Notes: a model not told the origin generated them from the letters alone. A stretch of 34,578 bases of DNA from Acidobacteriota bacterium (GCA_963169175.1 CAUJFK010000063.1:1-34578), one strand, 5' to 3'; positions 18,710 to 27,075 are shown, numbered from the stretch's first letter. Program-made: numbers and translations.

Positions 18710-20704
18710 ATGACCCCGATCCGCAAATTTGCTCGATTCGTCAAACCATACCGCTGGCAAATGGCGGCTGGGATCGGGTGTATTCTTGTCTCTTTGTGTT
18801 TTGGCCTTCTGGTGCCATATCTGGTCGGCGTGACGGTCGATCTTTTGTCAGAGCGCGAGAATTTTACGTGGCGGAACATCATTTACTATGCACTGCTGAT
18901 TCTCGGCGTAAATCTGATCAGCGGCATTTTTCTGTTTCTCCAGCGGCGAATCTTGATAAATACGTCCCGCCATATCGAGTTCGATATGCGCGAGGCGTTT
19001 TATGAAAGCGTGGTCAACCAGCCGGCTTCGTTTTTTTACGAAAACAGGGTCGGCGATCTGATGGCCCGGGCGACGAACGACCTTGCGGCCGTCCGCCAGA
19101 TAGTCGGGCCGATGATCTTGTACAGCTTTCAGGCTGTGTTCGCGTTATGTATTGTGCTGCCTATCCTGCTTAGCATCTCGGCAAAGCTCACGCTGCTGCT
19201 CCTGATCCCGATGCCGCTTGTGTCGCTGACCGTCAAATTCCTTGGCGGTCAGATCCATAAGCGTTTTGAGAAGATCCAGGAGTATTTCTCGTCCATCACC
19301 GCGCGGGCACAGGAGAATCTTTCGGGCGTACGCGTCGTCAGAGCATATGCACAGGAAGACTCGGAGATCGAAGAGTTTCAAAAGCTCAACCGTGAATATG
19401 CCGACCGCAACATCCGTCTCGTAAAATTTGCCGCGGCAATGCGGCCGATGCTTTTCTTCTTTATCGGCCTCGGGTTTGTCATCATCGTCGCTGTCGGTGT
19501 GCCGATGGCCGTTCGCGGCGAGATAACGGCGGGCAATTTCACGACCTTCATTCTCTATCTGCAGCGGATGATCTGGTACCTTATCGCACTCGGTTACGTG
19601 GTAAATCTGTATCAGCGCGGCACGGCCTCGCTCAAACGCTTCGACGCCATTCTCGAGAGTGAGCCCGCAATAAAAGACGGCCCCGATGTGCGTAAGCAGC
19701 CCCCGATCAAAGGCGGAATCGAGTTTCGTGACCTGAGTTTTGCTTATTTCACCACGGAGGACACTGAGAGCGCGGAGAAAGATCTTGCAACATCTTCTTC
19801 TATCTCCCAGCCGTCTGTGGTAAATGACCGCACGGTCCTGCGCGATATTAACCTTAAGATCGAACCCGGCCAGACGGTCGCGTTCGTCGGCCGCACGGGC
19901 AGCGGAAAATCCACGCTTGTCAGCCTGATCCCGCGCTTGATGGACGCGCCGGACGGCACTGTCCTCATCGACGGCGTTCCGGTCAAACAATATCCGCTCG
20001 AACAACTCCGCCGGTCAATTGGATTCGTCCCGCAGGAAACTTTTCTTTTCAGCAATACACTGGCAGCAAATATCGCCTTTGGCGTAAAAACTAACGGCAG
20101 CGATCATCGCTCCCCTCCTTACCAGGGAGGGGTGGCCGAAGGCCGGGGTGGTTCTTTGGCTGGCGACGATACGGCCTTGATCAGCGTCGAAAATGGCTCA
20201 GACGGAGAACCACCCGGTCTGCCTGCCGAAAAACACGGGCATCCACCCGTCCTTGGTAAGGAGGGGAACAGGAGAATAAGCGTCGAAAAAGCAGCCGAGA
20301 TAGCCGGGCTGGCCGATGACATTAAGTCCTTCCCGGGCGGATATGAGCAGCTTGTCGGCGAACGCGGCATCACCCTTTCCGGCGGACAAAAACAGCGGAC
20401 AGCGATCGCCCGTGCCGTAATGCGCTGGCCGCGAATTTTGATCCTCGACGATTCGCTTTCGGCTGTCGATACGTTTACAGAAGAAAAGATCCTTCACAAT
20501 CTCCGCGACATCCGCACCGGCCGCACAGCGCTGATCGTTTCGCACCGTGTCTCGACCATCCGCGACGCCGATCTCATCTGCGTCCTCGACCACGGCCGCA
20601 TCATCGAACGCGGCACGCACGATGAATTGCTCGAGCTGAACGGCGAGTACGCCGAACTCTACCAACGCCAGCTCCTGGAAGAAGAATTGGATGCGGCTGA
20701 TTGA
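18710..20704 (+). CDS. MdlA/BmrC-like half ABC exporter with two in-frame repeat insertions
   Basis: 664 aa fused membrane and ATPase half-transporter; usual length of the family is about 570-600. Six membrane helices span about 15-300. The ATPase domain has its A-loop Tyr346 in LSFAY, Walker [10 protein letters not shown] (394-402), Q-loop [14 protein letters not shown] (from 556), Walker B ILILDD and the H-loop SHR. The residue after Walker B is Asp instead of the catalytic Glu, as in MdlA, BmrC and other degenerate halves of heterodimeric exporters; no partner gene is in the window. Two stretches are foreign to the family: residues ~347-372 after the A-loop ([10 protein letters not shown]) and ~465-522 before the helical region ([15 protein letters not shown]). 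Both are encoded by repeat-like DNA and keep the frame. All catalytic motifs flank rather than lie in the inserts. The substrate is unknown. Confidence 0.9.
   Translation: MTPIRKFARFVKPYRWQMAAGIGCILVSLCFGLLVPYLVGVTVDLLSERENFTWRNIIYYALLILGVNLISGIFLFLQRRILINTSRHIEFDMREAFYESVVNQPASFFYENRVGDLMARATNDLAAVRQIVGPMILYSFQAVFALCIVLPILLSISAKLTLLLLIPMPLVSLTVKFLGGQIHKRFEKIQEYFSSITARAQENLSGVRVVRAYAQEDSEIEEFQKLNREYADRNIRLVKFAAAMRPMLFFFIGLGFVIIVAVGVPMAVRGEITAGNFTTFILYLQRMIWYLIALGYVVNLYQRGTASLKRFDAILESEPAIKDGPDVRKQPPIKGGIEFRDLSFAYFTTEDTESAEKDLATSSSISQPSVVNDRTVLRDINLKIEPGQTVAFVGRTGSGKSTLVSLIPRLMDAPDGTVLIDGVPVKQYPLEQLRRSIGFVPQETFLFSNTLAANIAFGVKTNGSDHRSPPYQGGVAEGRGGSLAGDDTALISVENGSDGEPPGLPAEKHGHPPVLGKEGNRRISVEKAAEIAGLADDIKSFPGGYEQLVGERGITLSGGQKQRTAIARAVMRWPRILILDDSLSAVDTFTEEKILHNLRDIRTGRTALIVSHRVSTIRDADLICVLDHGRIIERGTHDELLELNGEYAELYQRQLLEEELDAAD
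19748..19780. repeat. Repeat-derived insert 1 in the ABC transporter gene
   Basis: TTCACCACGGAGGACACTG and the following bases match the pattern of the degenerate CACCACnnAGnnCAC repeats seen elsewhere in this window's intergenic regions. Here it is read in frame as [11 protein letters not shown], directly after the conserved A-loop tyrosine, where related ATPases have only a few residues. Confidence 0.55.
20112..20266. repeat. Palindromic repeat element inserted in frame in the ABC transporter gene
   Basis: The ends are perfect 13-bp inverted repeats: CCCCTCCTTACCA (20112-20124) and TGGTAAGGAGGGG (20254-20266). An inner pair, CCGGGGTGGTTCT (20143-20155) against AGAACCACCCGG (20206-20217), matches with one base missing. 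The ~155-base unit is read through as [15 protein letters not shown] and following residues. Such terminal-inverted palindromic units are typical of small non-autonomous repeats. Confidence 0.8.
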
Positions 20705-20763
20705 TGCTCACCGCTTATCGAAAGCAACCATCCTTCGCTAACGGCATATTCATTGCTTCCTCC

Positions 20764-20802
20764 CTCTGTCTTCCTTTGCGGCTCTGCGGTTGTGCGGGAG
20801 AT
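20764..20802. repeat. Degenerate CTTTGCG-type intergenic repeat
   Basis: The stretch TCTTCCTTTGCGGCTCTGCG followed by GTTGTGCGGGAGATAA shows the near-heptameric CTTTGCGnn pattern of the degenerate repeat family found at several gaps in this window. It lies in the gap after the ABC transporter gene. Confidence 0.5.
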
Positions 20803-20820
20803 AACTCAATCCGGACGCAA

Positions 20821-20849
20821 AAAGGCCGCCAATCTTTCTGGCGGCCTTT
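20821..20849. terminator. Bidirectional intrinsic terminator
   Basis: AAAGGCCGCC (20821-20830) and GGCGGCCTTT (20840-20849) form a perfect 10-bp stem with a 9-base loop, with A-runs before and T-rich sequence after. It lies between the convergent ABC transporter and 3D-domain genes and can serve both. Confidence 0.88.
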
Positions 20850-20879
20850 GCCTTGTTGTTATTCAGTTGTATCGGGTTA

Positions 20880-21425
20880 CTACCTGCCGAGGTATGTGAC
20901 CGAAACGCGGCGTCTTCCAAAACGTCTTGCCTCAGCACAGCTTGGCATCCAGATATCGAGTTCACGGCCCTTAACGCCGCCGCCGGTATCGGATACAAGA
21001 TAGTTACCGCTGTATGCTCCGCTAATACTAATGCGGCTGCCCAGCGGCAGAAGCCTTGGGTCGGCCGCGATTATTCCTCGCCTTACGCCATGGCCCATGG
21101 CCGTTCTTCCCTTCAGACAGTAGGCGGTGGCCGTGAACATTCCCCGGCTGGCGCCTGCTATCGCCTTGGATGAAACTGTTTTTTCAACGAGCTTGTTCTT
21201 TTCCTGCTTGTCCTGTTTATCCTGCCCTTGTTCTACCTCTGTTACTTCCCTTGTTTCAGTTTCAACCGCTGTTTCTATATTCGTATCTATAATTAAGTTA
21301 CTTACTTCAATTTGCGAATCGTTCGCTGAACTGAGTGCGTATTCCGTCTCGGCTGTTCCGTAAAAAACAGTCCCGAACAAACCGATTATTGACAGAATAA
21401 CGCCTCCTCTAACGAGATTTGTCAT
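20880..21425 (-). CDS. 3D-domain cell-wall protein
   Basis: 181 aa. The C-terminal 3D domain (about 96-181) has the three conserved aspartates: D122 in IIAADPRLLPLG, D146 in VSDTGGG and D157 in ELDIW. This double-psi barrel fold is shared with MltA and RlpA and is found in resuscitation-promoting-factor-like and lytic transglycosylase-like proteins, so peptidoglycan binding or cleavage is expected. A membrane anchor or signal is at residues ~4-23. Between them is a low-complexity, charged linker rich in Glu, Lys and Thr (EVEQGQDKQDKQEKNK). The gene is convergent with the ABC exporter and shares its terminator. Confidence 0.88.
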   Translation of the reverse strand: MTNLVRGGVILSIIGLFGTVFYGTAETEYALSSANDSQIEVSNLIIDTNIETAVETETREVTEVEQGQDKQDKQEKNKLVEKTVSSKAIAGASRGMFTATAYCLKGRTAMGHGVRRGIIAADPRLLPLGSRISISGAYSGNYLVSDTGGGVKGRELDIWMPSCAEARRFGRRRVSVTYLGR

Positions 21426-21780
21426 TCTTGATTGCTCCTCAGTCTTTTGCCTTCAATCGTAAAGCGCAGCAATAGCGAATGGATCCTGGGTAAAGATTCG
21501 GTCGCGTTTCGTTGCCTTTTTAACGCATAAGATCGAAGACTGGGGCAGCGGGTTATTCCGCCTGTTCCGCACCGGTCGCGGCACGAACATTTCAAGAGGC
21601 TAGCACCTTTTCTCCCCGCGTGTCCACCCGAAAAAAGCCCACAACTCCTTATTCTGTATGCAATTGCTGTATTTGCAGTAATTTAGGGGTTGTATTTTTT
21701 TTTGATTTTGTTACACTTTTCAAGCCCTGAATGGGTGTCAATTTCCAGGATATCCCAACATTTCAAAAGAGGAACAATCT
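21426..21780. other. Divergent intergenic region between 3D-domain gene and PilZ gene
   Basis: 355 bases that must contain promoters for both flanking genes. The right part is AT-rich, with a run of nine or ten T at about 21695-21704 before GATTTTGTTACACTTTT. I see no gene and no strong repeat here; short ORFs across it look like noise. Confidence 0.5.
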
Positions 21781-22143
21781 ATGCAGGAACGCCGCCAAGG
21801 TGCGAGATATCCCGTCTCGTTCCCAATTCGGGTCAAGTGGAGGGAGGAAGGTTCAAGCTTTACCGAGGAAGGCCTGACCGAGAATGTGGCCGTCGCCGGA
21901 GCACTTGTATATCTTCCGCGAAAGCTGCCATCGGTCGGATCGAAGGTCGAGCTGACGATAACGGAACACTCGGACGATGAGGTCAGCGTAACGGCCCAGG
22001 TCATCCGTCTTGAACGCAACGCCGCGCATCCGCAGGTCGCCCTGAACCTGCTCGACGGAATGCGGGCGTGGAAAAAGAAGGTCTGGGAACACGCCGCAGA
22101 AACCATCGCGGCCGAAAGGCCCGAAGACGTGGACGAGTGGTAA
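21781..22143 (+). CDS. PilZ-domain protein
   Basis: 120 aa single-domain protein, candidate cyclic di-GMP receptor. The N-terminal RRQGARYPV supplies the RxxxR element (R5, R9). The second motif, normally D/NxSxxG, reads NVAVAG, with Ala in place of Ser, so binding may be weakened or altered. The rest (LPSVGSKVELTI, VSVTAQVIRLE, HPQVALNLLD) follows the PilZ beta-barrel. A good ribosome-binding site (AGAGGA, 7 bases before ATG) supports the start. It is followed by the dehydrogenase gene after 57 bases on the same strand. Confidence 0.87.
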   Translation: MQERRQGARYPVSFPIRVKWREEGSSFTEEGLTENVAVAGALVYLPRKLPSVGSKVELTITEHSDDEVSVTAQVIRLERNAAHPQVALNLLDGMRAWKKKVWEHAAETIAAERPEDVDEW

Positions 22144-22200
22144 ATATCCGCTCACTCTCTATTTGACCGCCAGCCAGCAACCGACGCACAATTCTCGTGT

Positions 22201-23388
22201 ATGAAAATTCTGGTACTCGGAGCGGGCCGTATGGGTTACGGCGGCGCTTATGACCTTGTGCACAATTCACCCGACGTTGAGCGGGTCACAATCGCCGATT
22301 TTGACGCGAAAAAAGCCGAAGAGGCAGCCGCAAAGGTCGGCACCGCAAGAATCGAACCGCGGCATGCGGATGCATCAGTTTACCGTGAAATGGTAGCCTT
22401 GATGGCCGGACATGATTCAGTCATCTCGTGCGTAAATTATTGGTACAACGAATCGCTTTCGCGGGCGGCTATCGAAACAAAAACCAACTTCTGCGATCTT
22501 GGCGGCAACAACTATGTCGTCGATGAGCAGCTTGCCCTTGATGCCGAGGCAAAGGCCGCCGGCATCAGCATTATCCCCGACTGCGGGCTTGCTCCCGGCA
22601 TGGTGTCGATACTGGCCATGCACGGCGCGGCCAGGTTTGATCGGCTTGATGGGCTGCGCATCCGCGTCGGCGGCCTGCCGCAAGATCCGAAGCCGCCGCT
22701 CGATTATCAGCTTGTGTTTAGCGTTGAGGGGTTGATCAACGAGTATGTGGAGGCCGCACGCGTTATCCGCGACGGCAAGGTAATTGAAGTTCCGTCAATG
22801 ACCGAGCTTGAATCGCTCGAATTCGACGGATTTCCGCCGCTCGAGGCGTTTCAGACCAGCGGCGGCACTTCAACACTGCCGGATTCTTTTCTTGGAAAGC
22901 TCAAGGAACTAGATTACAAGACCATCCGCTACGCCGGACATTGCGAAAAATTCAAGACAATGATCGACCTCGGCCTGTGTTCGAGCGAAGAGATAGTTGC
23001 CGATTATGTGAAGGTAAAACCCCGAAAGGTCTTCGGTGAATTGCTCCAGCAGCACCTGCCCGCCGACGGCCCGGACTACGTTCTGGTTAGATTGGAGTTC
23101 GTCGGCCAAAAGGCGGAAACACGACCGGTAGGGAGTGTGCCCCCGAACACGGATGGACGTTCACATCTCCGCTACGACATCGTCGATAAGCAGGACGAAA
23201 CCACCGGCCTCTCCGCAATGATGCGAACCACCGCATTCCCGGCGTCGATAATCGCTCAAATGATGGCAAAAGGCGAAGTAATAATGCGCGGGGCAACGCC
23301 GCAGGAAAAGGCGATCGATCCAGAACGATTCGTTGCCGAATTAGAACGCCGAAACATTACGATCGACGCGGTTGGATGGAATAGGTGA
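22201..23388 (+). CDS. Saccharopine dehydrogenase / lysine 6-dehydrogenase-like protein
   Basis: 395 aa NAD(P)-dependent oxidoreductase. The Rossmann fold starts at residue 1 with LVLGAGRMG (GxGxxG-type, G7-G12), followed by IADFDAKKAE. CDLGGNNYVVDEQL, IIPDCGLAPGM and the C-terminal TTAFPASIIAQMMAKGE are characteristic of the lysine 6-dehydrogenase/saccharopine reductase branch, so a role in lysine or related amino-acid metabolism is likely; the exact substrate is uncertain. A short segment near residues 303-317 (RPVGSVPPNTDG) looks inserted relative to the family's compact strand-turn-strand. The ATG has no Shine-Dalgarno directly upstream. Confidence 0.85.
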   Translation: MKILVLGAGRMGYGGAYDLVHNSPDVERVTIADFDAKKAEEAAAKVGTARIEPRHADASVYREMVALMAGHDSVISCVNYWYNESLSRAAIETKTNFCDLGGNNYVVDEQLALDAEAKAAGISIIPDCGLAPGMVSILAMHGAARFDRLDGLRIRVGGLPQDPKPPLDYQLVFSVEGLINEYVEAARVIRDGKVIEVPSMTELESLEFDGFPPLEAFQTSGGTSTLPDSFLGKLKELDYKTIRYAGHCEKFKTMIDLGLCSSEEIVADYVKVKPRKVFGELLQQHLPADGPDYVLVRLEFVGQKAETRPVGSVPPNTDGRSHLRYDIVDKQDETTGLSAMMRTTAFPASIIAQMMAKGEVIMRGATPQEKAIDPERFVAELERRNITIDAVGWNR

Positions 23389-23400
23389 GGGTGCGTAAGT

Positions 23401-24021
23401 TTACAATACCTGCCAACGAAATGTGACGGATTTGTTCGGCACGTGCGCGATCACTACAAGCTTCACGATCTGTTGGTAATTTTTTTCATTTCTGTCCGTG
23501 GTCCGCAGCAGATAGATGCTGCCTAATCTAACTGTAGCCCAGTTGTCTTTAGATGGACGGGCCTTGAGCAAAGCGTCAGATCTCTCAAGTTCCTGAGTCG
23601 TGTGTGCCCGACGATCTGCCAGAATAAAAATTTTGCCGTCTTTTATTTGAATAGACGCGAATCCCTGGCCATTTCCGACCGTTTCCTCATACTTGTATTT
23701 CCGCTGAAGCTCTGCCGACGTTCCGATGTCGATTATAGTGCCTTCTCGTCCGCCTTCAACGCCGACCGTAAAGGCGTCAGCGTTGTAACTGTTATAGTTA
23801 ATATCGCTGCACCGGTTGCGTACCTCGTTCGCCTGAAAGAGACTTCCATAACCACCGTCTCGGAAGCAGAGGGATTGAGCCAGAGGATCGCGGGCGTACA
23901 GCGTTGATATCCCGGTCTGGACCTCGTTCGCCGTCGGGGCGGCCTGGGCTATGCTGAAAGTGGTACAGAAGAACAGCGAAACGGAAAAGACCGCCCCAAT
24001 CATAATGCAATTCGTTTTCAT
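23401..24021 (-). CDS. Secreted protein of unknown function
   Basis: 206 aa. I chose ATG 24021 because MKTNCIMIGAVFSVSLFFCTTFSIAQA is a clear Sec signal peptide; the track's longer version adds 145 residues that overlap the sigma-factor gene and read like a shadow frame. The mature part has two cysteines in CFRDGGYGSLFQANEVRNRC, then an Asn/Tyr-rich stretch (INYNSYNAD) and a beta-rich C-terminus. I do not recognise a family. It lies 74 bases after the ECF sigma gene on the same strand, a position where an anti-sigma factor is often found, but it lacks a membrane segment or zinc motif of anti-sigma factors. Confidence 0.7.
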   Translation of the reverse strand: MKTNCIMIGAVFSVSLFFCTTFSIAQAAPTANEVQTGISTLYARDPLAQSLCFRDGGYGSLFQANEVRNRCSDINYNSYNADAFTVGVEGGREGTIIDIGTSAELQRKYKYEETVGNGQGFASIQIKDGKIFILADRRAHTTQELERSDALLKARPSKDNWATVRLGSIYLLRTTDRNEKNYQQIVKLVVIAHVPNKSVTFRWQVL

Positions 24022-24095
24022 GGCAATTTTCGCGGACGTGATGGTTAAAAAATAAATCGGCCGCAACTCGTTCAAAGTAACGGCCGGATAGTATA

Positions 24096-24764
24096 TTAGG
24101 CGCGAATTCCAATCAAGCGCGGATTCGCCTTTTTCTTCAACAGCTTTCGCAGTTTGAGTCTTGCCTTGTGAAGCTGGGATTTTGACGTGCCGACCGAGCA
24201 TCCGAGGATGCGGGCCACTTCTTCGTGTTCGAAGCCCTCGACGTCGTGAAGGACGAACACGTTCTTGTACCCTTCGGGCAGTTGGTCGATCGCATTTTCG
24301 AGTGCGATCTTGTCCACGATCCGCATCCTCTCCGGGTCGGCCGTGCCCGTTACGATCTGGTCGGGCGTTTCGCCTTCTTCGGTCACTTTTTCGAATTTCA
24401 CGTTCCTTTTGCGAAAGTGCATCAGGACCTGGTTTACCGTCAAACGGTGCAGCCATGTCGTAAAGGCCGAATCGCCGCGAAAGCTGCCAACCTTGCGGTA
24501 AAGCTGGATAAACACGTCCTGCGTAAGGTCCTCCGCTTCGAATGCGTTTTGAAGCATTCGTAAACAGATCGAATAGACCCGGCGGTGGTGGCGGTGATAT
24601 ATCTCTTCAAAAGCGGCCATATCACCCTTTGCCGCAGCCTGAGTAAGGTCAAAATCCTTTGCCTTGGACGAGTTCGCGACTGTGGGTTTAGCAACTCCGC
24701 CGCGAACCGTTACATCAGCCGTGCTGGTCTGGAATATCGGATAGTCTAATGTTTCTGTGGTCAT
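24096..24764 (-). CDS. ECF-type RNA polymerase sigma factor
   Basis: 222 aa sigma-70 family, group 4. Region 2 covers [16 protein letters not shown]... to [19 protein letters not shown], including the [12 protein letters not shown] core; region 4 covers [17 protein letters not shown]... [16 protein letters not shown]. An N-terminal extension of about 40 residues precedes region 2. The start is supported by a purine-rich GGGGGGAA about 10 bases upstream. No recognisable anti-sigma gene lies beside it; the downstream neighbour is a secreted protein. A perfect inverted repeat lies 87 bases upstream (24851-24876). Confidence 0.93.
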   Translation of the reverse strand: MTTETLDYPIFQTSTADVTVRGGVAKPTVANSSKAKDFDLTQAAAKGDMAAFEEIYHRHHRRVYSICLRMLQNAFEAEDLTQDVFIQLYRKVGSFRGDSAFTTWLHRLTVNQVLMHFRKRNVKFEKVTEEGETPDQIVTGTADPERMRIVDKIALENAIDQLPEGYKNVFVLHDVEGFEHEEVARILGCSVGTSKSQLHKARLKLRKLLKKKANPRLIGIRA

Positions 24765-24850
24765 TGCTTGTTCCCCCCCGTATCAGTGAGCTTCAATTGG
24801 CGTGCCAAACTGTGAGTGACCAGATTGATCCATATATTTGAACGGTCGAA

Positions 24851-24876
24851 CCTGTAAAAAGTTGCGTTTTTACAGG
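24851..24876. promoter_or_regulatory. Perfect 10-bp inverted repeat in divergent promoter region
   Basis: CCTGTAAAAA (24851-24860) and TTTTTACAGG (24867-24876) are exact reverse complements with a 6-base spacer. The site lies between the divergent ECF sigma gene and the membrane protein gene at 25061. It could be an operator; read as RNA on either strand it could also form a hairpin. Confidence 0.55.
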
Positions 24877-25060
24877 CATACTTTGTAATTCGGGGAACAT
24901 CTCAGTCTGGATTCAATACGATCTTACTGAACGGCTTAGGTTGCCGATACACTATTTCGTGTGTATTGAATCAATTCGCCGCTATTGCCGGGCCGGGTTC
25001 GGTGCTATTATGGAATTCCAACCGCCGCACCTGATATTCCAGGCAAATGGCGGACTTGAA

Positions 25061-25780
25061 ATGGTTCGGAAATCATCAAAGATCACTATCCTTTTCCTTC
25101 TTCTGCTCAATCTGCTTGCGGTTTCCGCATATACGCAGCCGAGCAGCCAGGAAATAGGCGAGGATGACGGCATTCCCGTCCTGGTGAAGCACCTGCCGGA
25201 ATGGCAAAGCGTTCGTTCGAGCACGGTTTCTATTACGGATTCAGCGGGCCTCGCACAGGCCGTTGGCGCAAGGCCGATTGTGGCGCTGATAGAATTTGCA
25301 GGCGGGACCGAAGCGGTCAAGGCCGACTACGCGGCGGGCAAACTGCTGATAGTAGAATTTACAAACCCACAGGGATCATCCGACGCTAACGCCAAGATCT
25401 TGCGGCAACTTGCCGAAAACCCTGAACCCACAACAGTTTACAAGCGGATCGGCAATTACAATGCCTTTGTCTTTGACGCCGCCGATCAGAATGCCGCCGC
25501 CGGCCTACTGGACCAGGTCAAATATCAAAAGACAATTCAGTGGCTGGGTGAAGACCCATATCTCGCCGAAAAGATCGGGCGCTACTTTGCCACAACCGCA
25601 CGCGATGTGATGCTTTCGACGGTGATGTGGATCGTGGGCGGCCTCGGGCTGTCGATCGTCCTCGGCATAATCGCCGGCTTGGTATTTTTCCGTATGCGCG
25701 AGCAGCAGCGTGCCACCTGGAGCCGGTTTACCGACGCCGGCGGCATGACCAGGCTCAACCTCGACGAACTTAGTGAGTAG
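25061..25780 (+). CDS. Exported protein with C-terminal membrane anchor, unknown function
   Basis: 239 aa. ATG 25061 gives a clean signal peptide (ITILFLLLLNLLAVSAYTQ); the track start at 24941 would bury it. After a ~150-residue extracytoplasmic domain (VLVKHLPEWQSVRSSTVSI, VEFTNPQGSSDAN, TVYKRIGNYNAFVFDA) comes a single strong membrane helix (about residues 186-211, MWIVGGLGLSIVLGIIAG) and a short basic cytoplasmic tail. I do not recognise the domain. It is divergent from the ECF sigma gene and convergent with the aminotransferase gene, with an 11-base gap. Confidence 0.75.
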   Translation: MVRKSSKITILFLLLLNLLAVSAYTQPSSQEIGEDDGIPVLVKHLPEWQSVRSSTVSITDSAGLAQAVGARPIVALIEFAGGTEAVKADYAAGKLLIVEFTNPQGSSDANAKILRQLAENPEPTTVYKRIGNYNAFVFDAADQNAAAGLLDQVKYQKTIQWLGEDPYLAEKIGRYFATTARDVMLSTVMWIVGGLGLSIVLGIIAGLVFFRMREQQRATWSRFTDAGGMTRLNLDELSE

Positions 25781-25791
25781 GGCGACGGGGC

Positions 25792-26916
25792 CTATGGCAG
25801 GGCCTCGATCAACCGTTCAATATCCCCCGAGTTATTAAAGAAATGCGGTGCGATCCGCAGAACATCGTTTCGCGGGCTGACAACAATGTTTTCAGCAATC
25901 AAGCGTTCGGCGATAGAGTTGCAATCCAGGCCGCTGCGATGCCTGATGCACACGATCGCGGACTTCTCACCTGCCTCGCGTGAGCTAACTATTTCATACT
26001 CCTTTGCCGCCAGGCGTTCGCAGAGTTCATCCGACAGGCTCCCCAGGTGCTTTTCGATACGGTCAAGGCCGGTCTCCTTAAGAAGAGTAAGGCTTGCCTC
26101 AAGCCCATAAAACAGCGACGACGCGCCTGTACCGCTTTCCCATGCCAGGGCGTTTGGCTTTAGCGGCTGCGTGCGGTCGCCAAAATCCCAGGGCGTGGCA
26201 ACGCTTATCCAGCCCACAAAAGAAGGTTCTACCCGCTCACGGGCCCGGTCTGATATGTACAGAATGCCGCAGCCTTCGGGTGCGCAAAGCCATTTGTGGC
26301 TCGCTCCCGATGCAATATCAACGAATTGGCCCGGCAGATCGAAACCGCACGCACCCAGGCCCTGAATTACATCTACCGCGAACAAAGCGTCGACGGAACG
26401 CGCCGCCCGGCCAATGCGTTCAAGATCGGCCCGAAAACCCGAGCCATACTGGACCGCACTGATCGCTACCAGCCGTGTCCGGCTGTCGATCATGCCGATC
26501 AGCTCGTCAAGATCGATCCGCCCGTTATGGTCCGGGGACAGCCGCAGTTCCACCCCGAAGCGATCACGGGCCATTCGCCATGGATAGAAATTTGCCGGAA
26601 ATTCGTACTCATAACTAACAATGTTGTCGCCGGCCTTCCAGGAAATCCCGTTAGCTACGGATGCAAAGCCGTCGGACGTATTACGCATGAACGCGACCTG
26701 TTCAGCACGCACGCCAAGCATCTCGGCCACCAGTTCGCGAGCGCGGTTCTTCGTGGCTACCCATTCGGGATAATTTTTTGACCCATTCGCCGAAACGTCT
26801 GTCAATTGAGAGTTTATGGCTTCTATGGCCATTGTCGGGATCGGGGCGACTGCGGCACTGTTCAGATAGTTATAGGTCGCAAGAGCTGGAAAATGTGCTC
26901 GAATTTGGTCGTTCAT
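25792..26916 (-). CDS. Class V aminotransferase (PLP-dependent)
   Basis: 374 aa, fold type I PLP enzyme. The PLP-binding lysine is K208 in SGASHKWLCAPEG, and the cofactor-binding Asp is D182 in AVDVIQGLG. The arrangement and length match the cysteine desulfurase / isopenicillin-N-epimerase-like branch of class V. There is no obvious mobile cysteine loop of a cysteine desulfurase, and no iron-sulfur assembly genes are nearby. The reaction (desulfuration, epimerisation or transamination) therefore cannot be assigned. It is divergent from lepB. Confidence 0.88.
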   Translation of the reverse strand: MNDQIRAHFPALATYNYLNSAAVAPIPTMAIEAINSQLTDVSANGSKNYPEWVATKNRARELVAEMLGVRAEQVAFMRNTSDGFASVANGISWKAGDNIVSYEYEFPANFYPWRMARDRFGVELRLSPDHNGRIDLDELIGMIDSRTRLVAISAVQYGSGFRADLERIGRAARSVDALFAVDVIQGLGACGFDLPGQFVDIASGASHKWLCAPEGCGILYISDRARERVEPSFVGWISVATPWDFGDRTQPLKPNALAWESGTGASSLFYGLEASLTLLKETGLDRIEKHLGSLSDELCERLAAKEYEIVSSREAGEKSAIVCIRHRSGLDCNSIAERLIAENIVVSPRNDVLRIAPHFFNNSGDIERLIEALP

Positions 26917-26949
26917 ATATTAAAAGAGGTTCCCACAAGCCGGCTGCAC

Positions 26950-26979
26950 TACCGCGAATGACGCGAATCAAGAATCGAA
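26950..26979. repeat. CGCGAAT-type degenerate repeat
   Basis: TACCGCGAATGACGCGAATC followed by AAGAATCGAA repeats the unit (A)CGCGAAT about every 10-11 bases. It lies between the aminotransferase and lepB genes. Its short periodic build is like the other degenerate intergenic repeats in this window, though the unit differs. Confidence 0.45.
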
Positions 26980-27046
26980 AGCCCACGAAACGACATTTTT
27001 GTTTTGGGAACGGTGCATGTATAGGCTTTGGGCCCAATAAAAATCT

Positions 27047-27075
27047 TTGACAAACCCCGTGGCCGATTGTAACTT
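27047..27075 (+). promoter_or_regulatory. Possible sigma-70 promoter for lepB
   Basis: A perfect -35 TTGACA is at 27047-27052. A 17-base spacer leads to TAACTT (27070-27075), and a 15-base spacer to TGTAAC; neither -10 is good. The pair lies 60-90 bases upstream of lepB. A short palindrome GCGCT-AG-AGCGC follows at 27091-27102. Confidence 0.4.

Noticed and set aside
23401-24456. 351-residue version of the secreted protein, including an Arg-rich N-terminal half
   Set aside because: The first 145 residues lie over the sigma-factor gene in another frame and have shadow-frame composition. A clear signal peptide starts at 24021.
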